From Chryseosolibacter indicum (GTDB taxonomy: Bacteria; Bacteroidota; Bacteroidia; Cytophagales; Cyclobacteriaceae): a DNA stretch of 50,387 nt. This document shows positions 40,625 through 50,043 of the stretch, piece after piece. The stretch lies in the NCBI RefSeq assembly GCF_018598585.1, contig NZ_JAHESD010000044.1, positions 1-50,387 on the forward strand. Direction: 5' to 3'. The notes under the pieces are model-generated. The model was not told the origin of the DNA. It saw only the letters and a list, made by a program, of their open reading frames with translations, and made no database searches. The translations under genes were made by a program, and so were the position numbers. Each line of letters starts with the position of its first letter. The first letter of the stretch is position 1.

Positions 40625-42166
40625 ATGAAGCAATTTGGCATTAAAGAAGCGCTTGAAGTCCTAGGAGTTAAAAAGAAGAACAATGGTGTATCTACTGGAA
40701 GTAAGTGGTTAAAGACTACGGGTGCGCAAATTGATTCTCTCTCTCCTGTTGATGGAAAGCTCATTGGGGCCGTTCTTTCTGCTGATGAAAGGTCATATAA
40801 TGAGGTAGTACAGCAAGCTTCCCAGGCTTTTAAGGAATGGAGAAGATGGCCTGCTCCGAAACGTGGTGAAATTGTAAGACAAATAGGCGAAGCGCTAAGA
40901 AATTATAAAGAATCTTTAGGCAAACTTGTTTCTTATGAAATGGGGAAGTCATACCAGGAAGGTTTGGGAGAAGTACAGGAGATGATCGACATCTGCGATT
41001 TTGCTGTAGGTCTGTCGCGTCAGCTTCACGGGCTTACCATGCATAGCGAAAGACCCAACCATAGAATGTATGAGCAATGGCATCCAATTGGGCCTGTGGG
41101 AATAATCACAGCATTTAATTTTCCGGTTGCCGTCTGGTCGTGGAATGCTATGATAGCATGGGTTTGCGGGGATACATGTATATGGAAACCTTCAGAAAAA
41201 ACTCCTTTATGTAGTATTGCATGCCAAAACATTGTACAGGAAGTATTTGAAAAGAATGCAGTGCCAGAAGGGGTTTCATGTTTAATAAATGGTGATTACA
41301 CCGTTGGTCAAATGCTTGCTGAAGATGAGAATATACCGCTTATATCTGCGACTGGCTCAATCAGAATGGGTAAAGCCGTAGCCAGAACTGCAAGTGAAAG
41401 GTTAGGAAGAACACTCCTGGAGTTAGGAGGAAATAATGCCATTATCATTACAGAAAATGCAAATCTTGATATAGCAGTACGGGGAGCGTTGTTCGGGGCA
41501 GTAGGCACCGCAGGCCAACGGTGTACAACAACAAGAAGATTAATTGTTCAGGAGAGGGTTTATGACGAAGTTAAAAATCGTCTGGTGAACGCATACGCCC
41601 AACTGAAAATAGGTAATCCATTGGATCCTGTCAATCATGTGGGGCCTCTTATTGACGAGAATGCTGTAAAACTTTACACGAGTGCACTTAAACAGGTTAG
41701 AAAGGAAGGAGGCAAAATTCTGGTAGAGGGCGGAGTGCTTGAAGGGAAGGGGTATGAGTCCGGTTGCTATGTAAAACCTTGCATTGTTGAGGCTGAAAAT
41801 CATTACGCTATCGTGCAACAAGAAACCTTTGCTCCTATTTTGTACCTGATAAAATATAAAAAACTAGAGGAGGCAATAGAATACCAAAATGGTGTTAAGC
41901 AGGGACTTTCATCCGCTATTATGACTACCAGTATTCACGACATGGAAAAATATTTATCACACGAGGGGTCGGATTGTGGAATTGCAAATGTTAATATAGG
42001 AACTTCTGGTGCAGAGATTGGTGGCGCTTTTGGGGGAGAAAAGGAAACAGGTGGGGGCAGAGAGTCAGGGTCAGATGCATGGAAGAATTACATGAGAAGG
42101 CAAACAAACACCATTAATTATGGTGATACCTTGCCATTGGCACAGGGAATAAAATTTGCCATTTAG
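40625..42166 (+). CDS. ALDH7-type aldehyde dehydrogenase (piperideine-6-carboxylate/aminoadipate semialdehyde)
   Basis: This is an NAD(P)-dependent aldehyde dehydrogenase of 513 residues. The fold markers are AFNFPVAVWSWNAMIAWVCG, WKPSEKTPL, the Rossmann SATGSIRMGKAVA, catalytic Glu in LELGGNNAIII and catalytic Cys in AGQRCTTTRRLIVQ. The longer FNFP...WSWNAM stretch and GAEIGGAFGGEKETGGGRES at the end mark the ALDH7A1 (antiquitin)/AmaB family. Members oxidise alpha-aminoadipate semialdehyde (in equilibrium with piperideine-6-carboxylate) in lysine breakdown. No lysine-catabolic neighbour is seen here, so the physiological substrate is inferred from family. Start ATG. Confidence 0.94.
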   Translation: MKQFGIKEALEVLGVKKKNNGVSTGSKWLKTTGAQIDSLSPVDGKLIGAVLSADERSYNEVVQQASQAFKEWRRWPAPKRGEIVRQIGEALRNYKESLGKLVSYEMGKSYQEGLGEVQEMIDICDFAVGLSRQLHGLTMHSERPNHRMYEQWHPIGPVGIITAFNFPVAVWSWNAMIAWVCGDTCIWKPSEKTPLCSIACQNIVQEVFEKNAVPEGVSCLINGDYTVGQMLAEDENIPLISATGSIRMGKAVARTASERLGRTLLELGGNNAIIITENANLDIAVRGALFGAVGTAGQRCTTTRRLIVQERVYDEVKNRLVNAYAQLKIGNPLDPVNHVGPLIDENAVKLYTSALKQVRKEGGKILVEGGVLEGKGYESGCYVKPCIVEAENHYAIVQQETFAPILYLIKYKKLEEAIEYQNGVKQGLSSAIMTTSIHDMEKYLSHEGSDCGIANVNIGTSGAEIGGAFGGEKETGGGRESGSDAWKNYMRRQTNTINYGDTLPLAQGIKFAI

Positions 42167-42224
42167 TCTTTTTTGGAAATAATCTTCAAACACTTATTTT
42201 TATAAACTATTCAAAATCTGCTCT

Positions 42225-42632
42225 ATGCCAGAAAAGAAATACCGTACGGTCATGCTTATAGATGATAATGAGATTGATAATCTTATCAATCAAAAAATGA
42301 TCGAAGCGGCTTCCATCACCGATAATATTTATACACACACAGGAGCTAAAAGTGCCATCGAGTTTTTAAAGAACATGGAAAAGCTTGATGTCGCAGAGAA
42401 AGTTCTGCCCGATGTTATTTTCCTGGATATTGATATGCCTCTTATGGATGGCTTTCAATTTCTGGATGAATTTGAAAAATTGAGTAATGTGGCTAAACGT
42501 AAGTGCAAGATAGTTATGCTTACGTCATCTATAAATCCGCAGGACTTCAATAGATCGAAGAAATACGAGAACGTTAAGTTATACCTTAACAAACCGCTTT
42601 CTCACGAAAGTATTATAAAACTGGAAGTTTAA
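42225..42632 (+). CDS. Single-domain response regulator (CheY-like)
   Basis: This is a receiver domain with no output domain, 135 residues. The acidic pocket is DDNE (13-16), the phospho-acceptor Asp68 lies in IFLDIDMPLMDGF, Thr is in VMLTSS and the conserved Lys in LNKPLSH. It belongs to the receiver type common in Bacteroidota next to hybrid sensors. No kinase gene adjoins; a kinase-like protein without ATPase domain lies 3 kb away. It could be a phosphate shuttle. Its stop codon lies in one arm of a hairpin shared with the convergent neighbour. Confidence 0.95.
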   Translation: MPEKKYRTVMLIDDNEIDNLINQKMIEAASITDNIYTHTGAKSAIEFLKNMEKLDVAEKVLPDVIFLDIDMPLMDGFQFLDEFEKLSNVAKRKCKIVMLTSSINPQDFNRSKKYENVKLYLNKPLSHESIIKLEV

Positions 42633-42651
42633 CATCTTGTGTTAAACTTCC
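42623..42651. terminator. Bidirectional hairpin containing both convergent stop codons
   Basis: GGAAGTTTAAC (42623-42633) and GTTAAACTTCC (42641-42651) form a perfect 11-bp stem with a 7-base loop. The receiver's TAA (42630-42632) is in the left arm and the TAA of the leftward gene (42642-42644) in the right arm. It is likely a shared terminator. Confidence 0.7.
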
Positions 42652-44087
42652 GTTAATAACCTTACGAATTTATCGTCCAGCTTAATTAGTCGGGTAGGAG
42701 CGAAGTAAGATACCGTCGTGGAACCTAATCTAGGTATTAAGGCGCTTATCTTTTTAGCTTTTTCCTTTTTAGCTTCGCTTGTTGCTATTTTTAGTATTTT
42801 AAGGAATAGCATGATATTTTCACAGCTGTCCTTTCCAAACAACCGTATCTGACGCTGGATACTATTAGAAAGCTGGTTAAACAGTTCATAATCGCGCATG
42901 AGCACGTATTGAAGCGCCAGCAACGATTTGATTTCAAGCTGGGCAAATGGATACTTCTTTAGACTCACTTCATTTAGCAGGTTGTTAATCATTTTTGCCG
43001 CCTCATCAAACTTTTCAACATAGTAGCATGACAAAGCCCGGTAAACAACATATATGATGTGTTTAGGAATATCCTGCTGGTCTATTTCATAGTCTTCAAA
43101 TATGTTTTCGTTTTCCTGGTAAAGCTCACTCTCTGTTCCGTTTCTTAAGTGTCGTTCAATCTTCGATATTAGGAACTGAGCAGGGAATGTATATGTAGAG
43201 TAGTTAACCATAAGGTTAGCACAAGCGTCATTTACTTCTTCAAAGTATTTTTCTGCCTGTCTGTACACTTTGTAGTGGTTGTAGTACTCCAGCTTCAGGA
43301 ATTCAAAAACAAGATTTAAATGGTAATAAATGGCATCTAAATGGTAGCTCTCAAATACCTTTTGAACCTTTACGAAGATATCTTCAATAGACTCGCCTTC
43401 CTGTTGCATGCTGTCATCCACCTCTACAAACAACCGATGGAAGATGTACATGCAGCTTTGGTATACATACAAACGGTGCGATTCATATAATTTGCCCACG
43501 TTATGCATTTCCTTCATAACCAGGTTTAATCCAAGTCGCTCAATTTCGCCGCCGTTCAAAAGATAATCACCAAATTTCTTGAAGTAGTCGGCCAACAGAT
43601 CCTCGGCTTTGTCAACTGCAAGCATATACGCAACATGCCGGTTATAAAGCTGAGAGTATTGAAAATGATCCTGAGAATTTATATTCAGCCTTTTCAATGA
43701 CTTGTATATTACGGTCAGCTCGTTCGCTAAATCATAATCAAGTAGCTCTTTTTCCAGCTTTTTAAGGGTTGCAATTGATATTGCTTTTTTCTTGGTGAAC
43801 ATCACTTCGTTAATATTAGCTACTTTACGAAGCACATCCGTGCGTGGGCTATCCAGCTGCTCCATCAGGTACTCCTCAATCTTAAGATTAAGACGAGAGC
43901 GAAGTGTATAGTAAGCGTTGGCGTTTACTTCCAGCTCTGTCATAATCTTGCTGTCGGATAGCGAGCGTTCCCGAAGTGATTTCAGCAAGTAGGCTGACTT
44001 TTCAGCGTTACTTTCAATAAGTGAAGTATAAATAGCGGTAAAATCTTTCTCTGATAATTGCTTGATAATATTTTTTAGCTTGGCCAT
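42642..44087 (-). CDS. Conserved-looking helical protein of unknown function
   Basis: This is a 481-residue cytoplasmic protein, almost wholly alpha-helical, without signal peptide, membrane helix or catalytic motif. The helices pair with a periodicity suggesting TPR- or HEAT-like repeats (for example AAKMINNLLNEVSLKKYPFA and AEKYFEEVNDACANLMVNYS). The N-terminus, MAKLKNIIKQLSEKDF, is basic. I recognise no named family, although such proteins occur in related genomes as hypotheticals. It is convergent with the receiver and shares its terminator hairpin. A scaffold or adaptor role is possible but not shown. ATG start. Confidence 0.85.
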   Translation of the reverse strand: MAKLKNIIKQLSEKDFTAIYTSLIESNAEKSAYLLKSLRERSLSDSKIMTELEVNANAYYTLRSRLNLKIEEYLMEQLDSPRTDVLRKVANINEVMFTKKKAISIATLKKLEKELLDYDLANELTVIYKSLKRLNINSQDHFQYSQLYNRHVAYMLAVDKAEDLLADYFKKFGDYLLNGGEIERLGLNLVMKEMHNVGKLYESHRLYVYQSCMYIFHRLFVEVDDSMQQEGESIEDIFVKVQKVFESYHLDAIYYHLNLVFEFLKLEYYNHYKVYRQAEKYFEEVNDACANLMVNYSTYTFPAQFLISKIERHLRNGTESELYQENENIFEDYEIDQQDIPKHIIYVVYRALSCYYVEKFDEAAKMINNLLNEVSLKKYPFAQLEIKSLLALQYVLMRDYELFNQLSNSIQRQIRLFGKDSCENIMLFLKILKIATSEAKKEKAKKISALIPRLGSTTVSYFAPTRLIKLDDKFVRLLTEV

Positions 44088-44181
44088 GAAGTCTGTTTTA
44101 CAACGTGAAAAGTTACAAAATTTATTTTTTCATGCAATAATTGAAGTGATTGGCTGCTCAAAAAGTTACAGAAGTAAAAAG

Positions 44182-44212
44182 TTTCTTATAAGAGCAGGTT
44201 ACTTTATGTTTG
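44182..44212 (+). promoter_or_regulatory. Candidate Bacteroidota-type promoter of the WG-repeat gene
   Basis: TTTC (44182-44185) stands exactly 19 bp before TATGTTTG (44205-44212). The -7 box fits TAnnTTTG perfectly and the -33 box differs from TTTG by one base. The predicted start point is about 25 bp before the GTG codon at 44241. Confidence 0.55.
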
Positions 44213-44240
44213 TGGTTTTGGTTAATCCCAGGATTATTAC

Positions 44241-46832
44241 GTGATCAGAAAACTTGCTATAAGCTTACTTTTGTTCCTGATAGCAGGCATAGGCCTGGCG
44301 CAAACTAAAGCTATTTTAAAATCGGTACAAAAAAACATAAAAAAAGAAGAGTGGGCCAAATCTTTAGAGCTTCTTAATCAAGGGACAGCAAAAGATAGTG
44401 TTAATCCGGCTTTAAGTTTTGCCTATTGCCTGTTCTACATTCAACCTGCAAATCCCAGCTATAGCTTAGATTCTGCTTACCATTACGTTAACAAAGCCTT
44501 AATACAATACACCGGGTCATCTAAGAAGGAACAACACCGTTTAAAAAAGGATAAAATAGATTCCATAACCCTTACTCATTTCAGAAGCAGGATTGACAGT
44601 GCTGCTTTTGAAAGGGCAAAACAAATTAATACAGAAGGGGCCTTCCTTCATTTTCTTACTTATTACAACTCAGCGAGCCAGCACGACGAAGCGGTTATTC
44701 TCAGAGATGAGGCTGCATATCGAAATGCCTTGAACGTTAATACCTATCAAAGCTTTTTAACCTTTCTGGAAAAATATCCTACAGCCACAAAAGCTGCGGA
44801 TGCAAAAAAAAGGTACGAACGGCTTCTTTTCGAATCAAGAACGAAAGAAAGAACCCTTAAAAGCTATCAGCAGTTTCTTAAGGACTACCCTGCCAGTCAA
44901 TATAAAAAGGAGGTTGAGAAGCACATATTTGAAATATGGACGGCGTCAGGAGAAGCATCAGCATTTCTTTCTTATCTGGAGCAGTACCCCCGCAGCTCCT
45001 TTGCATTAAAAGCAAAGAATATTCTTTTTTACCTGTTATCTGAATTTGATGACGTTGGCCTGGCAAATACTTTCCTCAACGACTCACTTACTAAGATCAA
45101 TATCCTTAATGAAAGTTATCTTATTCCTGTTCTTGATAAGGGACTGTTTGGTTTTATGAATAATAAAGGAGAAATGATCATTTCTCCCTCCTGGGCAGAG
45201 GTTCAGGATGATTATAAATGTGGCAACCTTATGGAGGACGTTTTGGTAATCGAGAACAAACTAGTTGCCAGAGACGGTTCGGTCATCTACGGAGATTCAG
45301 TTGATGCCATTACCAATATCGAAGACATAGGACTTGGCTATCTTATGGTATCTACAAACAATTGTACAAAACTGATCCATAAATCTGGGTTTGTTTTTGA
45401 CGATTGTATTGATGACGCCAAAATTGTCTTAGGTCGGTTTATCGCTTTAAAGAAAAATGACCAGTGGGCTTTAAGTACATTAACTGGAAAGAGTTTAACC
45501 GCATATGCTTACGCGGGTATTGATGTTCTAAAAAGCGTTATTCTGTTAAAAACAATAGAAGGAACTGTGTTGGCCCATGCAGATAAATTAGCGCTTCTTG
45601 CAGACCAGCAAAAGTTGCAGTACATCGGTCCCTATGACGAAGTTAGAGCATGGAATGCAGATAAGTTCTGGGTTAGAAAAGGTGGTCAGACTGGTATTGT
45701 TGATACAAAATTAAATGACGTGATCTGTGAGCAGGAGCACGATTTGAAGCAAGCCTTCTTCGGCACCTTGGCAAGCTCAAAGAATAATTCTTTTTTATAT
45801 AATCAGAGGGGCGAGTTAATCGATTCTGCAACAAGTGTAATGGTAAATGAGCCTTGGGTGGCAGTAAAGAAAAATGATTATTGGCAGTATGTAAATTATA
45901 AGCTAAACCAGTCTTACAAGAGATGCGATAGTTTGTGGTTTGTTGGTCCTTTTGTTGTTGAAACCTCAAAAGATACAATAACGGTTGTTTTCAACGCCAA
46001 TGTTCGTCATTCATTTACACAAAAGATCACCACCTCATTTATACCCGGTAAAGATTCAAGCTCGTATCTTATAATTTCTCAAGATAAAAAGAAGACACTT
46101 TATAATCAGCGGGGGAACCGTCTTTTCTCTATTGAATGTGACAATATTCAAGCCGCCGCTAAGGATCATTTTATAGTTTGGAAGAAGGAAAAGAAGGGGC
46201 TAATTAATGGTGAAGGTAAATTAGTATTGCCGATAGAGTTTGATGCAATAGGAAGTGCTTCTAATAACGAATATGCGACACTTCTTAAAAGTTCAAGATT
46301 TGGTATTTATAACTTCAATACGAAAAAGTTTATAAAACCTCAGTATGATAAGAATCTGGTAGTTTATAACGATCATTTTCTCACTGCCTTTCAAAAAGGT
46401 TCTTATGGCTTTATTGATTGGGAGAATAAACCAGCAAGTCCTTTTACTTTTAATGAGGTCAAATATTGGGGCGATACCCTTGCCTTTGTGAGGCAAAACG
46501 ATATATGGAAATTCTACAACCTGTATAGAAGAAAGACAACTGGTGATAATTTCAGGGAGATAAAATTCGTTTCAGAATTACCGGATGAGCGCGTAGCAAT
46601 TGTGTATCCGGATTATGGTGCCGGTATACTAAGTAGTAAACGAGGTGAAATTATCAGGCCTTCGTTTAATTTTATTTCAAATGTCGGATCTCAGGAAGAA
46701 CCCTGCTATCTTACCGAAAAGCATGTCGAAGAAGCATCGGTTTATATCATCATGTATTACGATAAGGATGGAAAAATGATCATGCGTAAGGTGTACGATG
46801 ATGATGATTATGAGAAGGTTTTATGCCAGTAA
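44241..46832 (+). CDS. WG-repeat-containing exported protein
   Basis: This is an 863-residue secreted or periplasmic protein. It begins with a signal peptide (ISLLLFLIAGIGLAQ). Residues 25-280 are helical, TPR-like (YQSFLTFLEKYPTATKAADA, YQQFLKDYPASQYKKEV and a third SFLSYLEQYPRSSFALKA-type repeat, each with a YP turn). From about 290 to 840 there are many WG-type repeats: GLFGFMNNKGEMIISPSW, KGLINGEGKLVLPIEFDAI, RFGIYNFNTKKFIKPQYD, SYGFIDWENKPASPFTF. The repeats probably form a beta structure that binds a ligand. The start codon is GTG, behind a good promoter. Its role is unknown; such proteins are common in the phylum. Confidence 0.9.
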   Translation: MIRKLAISLLLFLIAGIGLAQTKAILKSVQKNIKKEEWAKSLELLNQGTAKDSVNPALSFAYCLFYIQPANPSYSLDSAYHYVNKALIQYTGSSKKEQHRLKKDKIDSITLTHFRSRIDSAAFERAKQINTEGAFLHFLTYYNSASQHDEAVILRDEAAYRNALNVNTYQSFLTFLEKYPTATKAADAKKRYERLLFESRTKERTLKSYQQFLKDYPASQYKKEVEKHIFEIWTASGEASAFLSYLEQYPRSSFALKAKNILFYLLSEFDDVGLANTFLNDSLTKINILNESYLIPVLDKGLFGFMNNKGEMIISPSWAEVQDDYKCGNLMEDVLVIENKLVARDGSVIYGDSVDAITNIEDIGLGYLMVSTNNCTKLIHKSGFVFDDCIDDAKIVLGRFIALKKNDQWALSTLTGKSLTAYAYAGIDVLKSVILLKTIEGTVLAHADKLALLADQQKLQYIGPYDEVRAWNADKFWVRKGGQTGIVDTKLNDVICEQEHDLKQAFFGTLASSKNNSFLYNQRGELIDSATSVMVNEPWVAVKKNDYWQYVNYKLNQSYKRCDSLWFVGPFVVETSKDTITVVFNANVRHSFTQKITTSFIPGKDSSSYLIISQDKKKTLYNQRGNRLFSIECDNIQAAAKDHFIVWKKEKKGLINGEGKLVLPIEFDAIGSASNNEYATLLKSSRFGIYNFNTKKFIKPQYDKNLVVYNDHFLTAFQKGSYGFIDWENKPASPFTFNEVKYWGDTLAFVRQNDIWKFYNLYRRKTTGDNFREIKFVSELPDERVAIVYPDYGAGILSSKRGEIIRPSFNFISNVGSQEEPCYLTEKHVEEASVYIIMYYDKDGKMIMRKVYDDDDYEKVLCQ

Positions 46833-46903
46833 CAATTGAGTTTTTACATTAAGTTAATGATTGCCACATCTTTAATTACTAATATTGTTTTTTAGATATT
46901 TCA

Positions 46904-48553
46904 ATGAATAAAATATTATTTCTCCTTTTAGCTGTAACTGCTTTGCAGGTGCAAAGTCAGGTTCCTGAATCAAAAAAACCAAAGCTTGTTATAGGAATTG
47001 TGGTGGATCAGATGAGACAGGAATATCTCTACAGGTTCTCCAATAAATTTGGCAACAACGGGTTTAAACGATTGATGCGCGACGGTTTCTATCTAAAAAA
47101 CGCGCATTATAACTACGCACCAACAGTAACGGGTCCAGGCCATGCTTCTGTTTTCACAGGCTCTACCCCCGCCATACATGGTATAATCAGTAACGATTGG
47201 TACGATAAGAATCAGAAGAAAGAGGTGAATTGCGTGAACGACCCAAATCAAAAAGCTGTAGGCAATCCTGAAGGCCGGGGTGGGGTGTCACCTGCAAGAC
47301 TTCTCAGTTCTACCATCACAGACGAATTAAAATTGTTTACACAGAAGAAGGCAAAGGTTATCGGTATCTCTTTAAAAGATCGTGGTGCTGTGCTGCCAGC
47401 AGGGCATATGGCTAATGGAGCTTATTGGTATGATAGCAAAACCGGTAAGTTTATAAGTAGTACTTATTACATGACTAGCCTGCCTGCCTGGGTTGAGAAG
47501 TTTAATCAGTTGAATCTGCCTGATAAGTATTTGTCGCAAGAGTTAAATACGCTTTTACCAATCAACCAATATGTAGAAAGCGGACCAGATGATACACCTT
47601 ACGAAAATAAAATAGGCGGAAAAGAAAGACCTACATATCCTTACAACCTTAAAGAACTAAGAAAGAAGAATGGCGATTATGATCTATTGGCAATGACTCC
47701 CTTTGCTGATGATTACCTCACTGAAATGGCGAAGGCAGCGATTGCCGGAGAAGAGCTTGGAGCAGATGAATGGACAGACTTCCTTACGCTCTCATACTCA
47801 AGCACTGATATAATTGGCCATGCTATGGGCCCTAATTCTGTTGAAGTACAGGATGTATACTTAAGGCTCGACAAAAATATTGAAGATCTTTTAAACACGT
47901 TGGACCAAAAAGTAGGAAAGGATAACTATATCTTATTTTTAACTGCAGACCACGCAGTTGCTGATGTTGCCCAATACCTGAAGGATAATAGAGTGCCTGC
48001 CGGATATTTTAATCAAGCCAATGTAAAAGCAACACTTAATGAGTACTTACAACGCTATTTTCCGGGAAGAGATATAATAGAAGCTATAGATGGAGAGCAA
48101 GTGTTTTTCAACCAGGAAGCTTTTCAACGCGATCCTAAATCTTCAGGAATTGAGTTAATGGTGGCAACCGAACTGGTTATGAACTTTCTGATGGCTCAGG
48201 ATGGCGTTGCCAATGTTTATTCTGAAAGTTTAATAAGGCAAAGTGCTTATGATGAGGGTGGCATAAAGGGCATGGTAGTACGCGGGTATCATCCAAAACG
48301 GTCTGGCGATCTCATCATCGTACTTGAACCAGGTTGGTACAGCTCATCCCGTATTCAGGGCACTACGCATGGATCTCCTTATCGATACGATACAAATGTT
48401 CCTGTTATGTTCTATGGTGCAGGAATAAAAAAAGGTTTTTCAGTAAAGTATCATCCTATTACTGATATAGCACCTACTGTCTCAGTACTGCTCAATATTA
48501 AATTCCCTAATGGCTCTACAGGTCAACCCATTGAAGAGCTGTTTGAAGAATAA
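46904..48553 (+). CDS. PafA-like alkaline phosphatase
   Basis: This is a secreted alkaline phosphatase superfamily enzyme of 549 residues with a signal peptide (ILFLLLAVTALQVQSQ). The active-site residues match the PafA pattern: Asp35 (VVDQMR), Thr76 as nucleophile (TGPGHASVFTG), Asn97 (IISNDWYDK) and the Lys158-x-Arg160 pair (ISLKDRGA) that marks phosphate monoesterases. The zinc ligands lie in SSTDIIGHAMGP, FLTADHAV and TTHGSPYRYDTNVPV. In Bacteroidota, PafA frees phosphate from organic esters in the periplasm. It is a single gene with ATG start, with no Pho-box recognised. Phosphodiesterase activity cannot be ruled out. Confidence 0.92.
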   Translation: MNKILFLLLAVTALQVQSQVPESKKPKLVIGIVVDQMRQEYLYRFSNKFGNNGFKRLMRDGFYLKNAHYNYAPTVTGPGHASVFTGSTPAIHGIISNDWYDKNQKKEVNCVNDPNQKAVGNPEGRGGVSPARLLSSTITDELKLFTQKKAKVIGISLKDRGAVLPAGHMANGAYWYDSKTGKFISSTYYMTSLPAWVEKFNQLNLPDKYLSQELNTLLPINQYVESGPDDTPYENKIGGKERPTYPYNLKELRKKNGDYDLLAMTPFADDYLTEMAKAAIAGEELGADEWTDFLTLSYSSTDIIGHAMGPNSVEVQDVYLRLDKNIEDLLNTLDQKVGKDNYILFLTADHAVADVAQYLKDNRVPAGYFNQANVKATLNEYLQRYFPGRDIIEAIDGEQVFFNQEAFQRDPKSSGIELMVATELVMNFLMAQDGVANVYSESLIRQSAYDEGGIKGMVVRGYHPKRSGDLIIVLEPGWYSSSRIQGTTHGSPYRYDTNVPVMFYGAGIKKGFSVKYHPITDIAPTVSVLLNIKFPNGSTGQPIEELFEE

Positions 48554-48633
48554 TCAGATAAACTATTCCTTAAGCAACAGTCAATTATTGTATCTTCAAA
48601 AAAAAATTAACCTGAACTAATACCCCTTACGTA

Positions 48634-50043
48634 ATGAGTGAAACTAAGTTTAAACCTGTATTAGGTTTATGGGATGCAACTATGATTGTTGCGGGCTCCA
48701 TGATAGGCTCCGGTATTTTTATAGTAAGTGCTGATATCGTAAGAAATGTAGGAAGCGCCGGATGGTTGATTGCAGTATGGCTTATTACAGGTTTTATGAC
48801 AATTACCGCTGCGGTTAGTTATGGCGAACTCAGCGGAATGTTTCCCAAGGCAGGAGGACAATATGTGTATTTAAAAGAAGCTTATAATCCCCTTGTTGGC
48901 TTCTTATACGGGTGGAGTTTTTTTGCGGTAATTCAAACCGGAACAATTGCAGCAGTAGGAGTAGCATTCTCAAAATTTACTGCTTACCTGGTTCCTGGAG
49001 TTAGTGAAGATATTGTTCTTCTGAATCTTGGCTTCATAACAATTTCTCCGGCTCAGCTTCTTAGTATTGCTACCATTATCCTGCTCACCTATATTAATAC
49101 ACGTGGTGTTGAAGGAGGTAAGCTAATTCAAACAACGCTTACCGCTACAAAACTCCTGAGTCTTTTTGGATTGATAATTTTTGGACTGGTTATGATGAGA
49201 AGCGATGTTTGGAATGCTAACTGGGCCGATGCATGGAAATTGCAAAGTTTATCAAGAGAAGGTTCAATTGGCGATTATACAACCATCGCCGCATTTGGTG
49301 CCATAGCTGCGGCAATGGTGGGTTCTATATTCAGCAGTGATGCTTGGAATAACGTAACTTTTATTGCAGGCGAAATTAAAAATCCGCAAAAAAACATCGG
49401 ACTTAGTCTTTTCCTTGGAACATTAATCGTTACGATTGTCTATGTAACTGCCAATATCATGTACACTTCAGTGTTGCCGTTACAGGAGATTGCAAGTGCT
49501 GAAAAGGATAGGGTAGCAGTTTCTGCTTCGCATGCGATCTTTGGCAACATTGGTACCTATATCATTGCCATCATGATTATGATCTCAACCTTTGGATGTA
49601 ACAATGGATTGATATTGTCTGGCGCACGAGTGTATTATACCATGGCAAAAGATGGTTTATTCTTTAAGAGAGCCGGCCACCTGAATAAATTTGCTGTACC
49701 TCAACAGGCACTTTGGGTACAATGTATCCTGGCGTCCCTTTGGTGTTTAAGTGGCAAGTACGGCGACCTGCTTGACATGGTATCTTTTGTTGTTGTGCTT
49801 TTCTACATGCTTACCATCGTTGCCATTTTCATTCTGCGCAAGCAAAGGCCTGATGCAGTAAGACCATACAAAGCATTTGGATATCCTTTTCTTCCGCTGA
49901 TATATATTACTATGGGTTTATCATTCTGTACGTTACTGATTATCTATAAGCCTCAGTACACCTGGCCCGGATTGATCATTACGCTGATAGGTATACCGAT
50001 CTATTATTTCGCTCTTCAGCAGAAGAAAGCCCCGAATGCCTAG
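48634..50043 (+). CDS. APC-family amino acid permease
   Basis: This is an amino acid-polyamine-organocation transporter with 12 predicted transmembrane helices, 469 residues. The first helix has the unwound substrate motif GSMIGSGIFIVSADIV, and the second helix region reads TAAVSYGELSGMFPKAGGQY, both typical for the family. Helix 6 has FGAIAAAMVGSIFSSDAW, giving LAT/serine-threonine-exchanger-like character. A cluster of aromatic residues precedes the C-terminus. The substrate is unknown. The ATG lies 80 bp after the phosphatase gene on the same strand, without an evident terminator between, so co-transcription is possible. Confidence 0.93.
   Translation: MSETKFKPVLGLWDATMIVAGSMIGSGIFIVSADIVRNVGSAGWLIAVWLITGFMTITAAVSYGELSGMFPKAGGQYVYLKEAYNPLVGFLYGWSFFAVIQTGTIAAVGVAFSKFTAYLVPGVSEDIVLLNLGFITISPAQLLSIATIILLTYINTRGVEGGKLIQTTLTATKLLSLFGLIIFGLVMMRSDVWNANWADAWKLQSLSREGSIGDYTTIAAFGAIAAAMVGSIFSSDAWNNVTFIAGEIKNPQKNIGLSLFLGTLIVTIVYVTANIMYTSVLPLQEIASAEKDRVAVSASHAIFGNIGTYIIAIMIMISTFGCNNGLILSGARVYYTMAKDGLFFKRAGHLNKFAVPQQALWVQCILASLWCLSGKYGDLLDMVSFVVVLFYMLTIVAIFILRKQRPDAVRPYKAFGYPFLPLIYITMGLSFCTLLIIYKPQYTWPGLIITLIGIPIYYFALQQKKAPNA

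Noticed and set aside
44062-44244. Rightward 60-codon frame before the WG-repeat gene
   Set aside because: It overlaps the 5' end of the leftward gene and the promoter candidate of the WG-repeat gene; no protein-like features.
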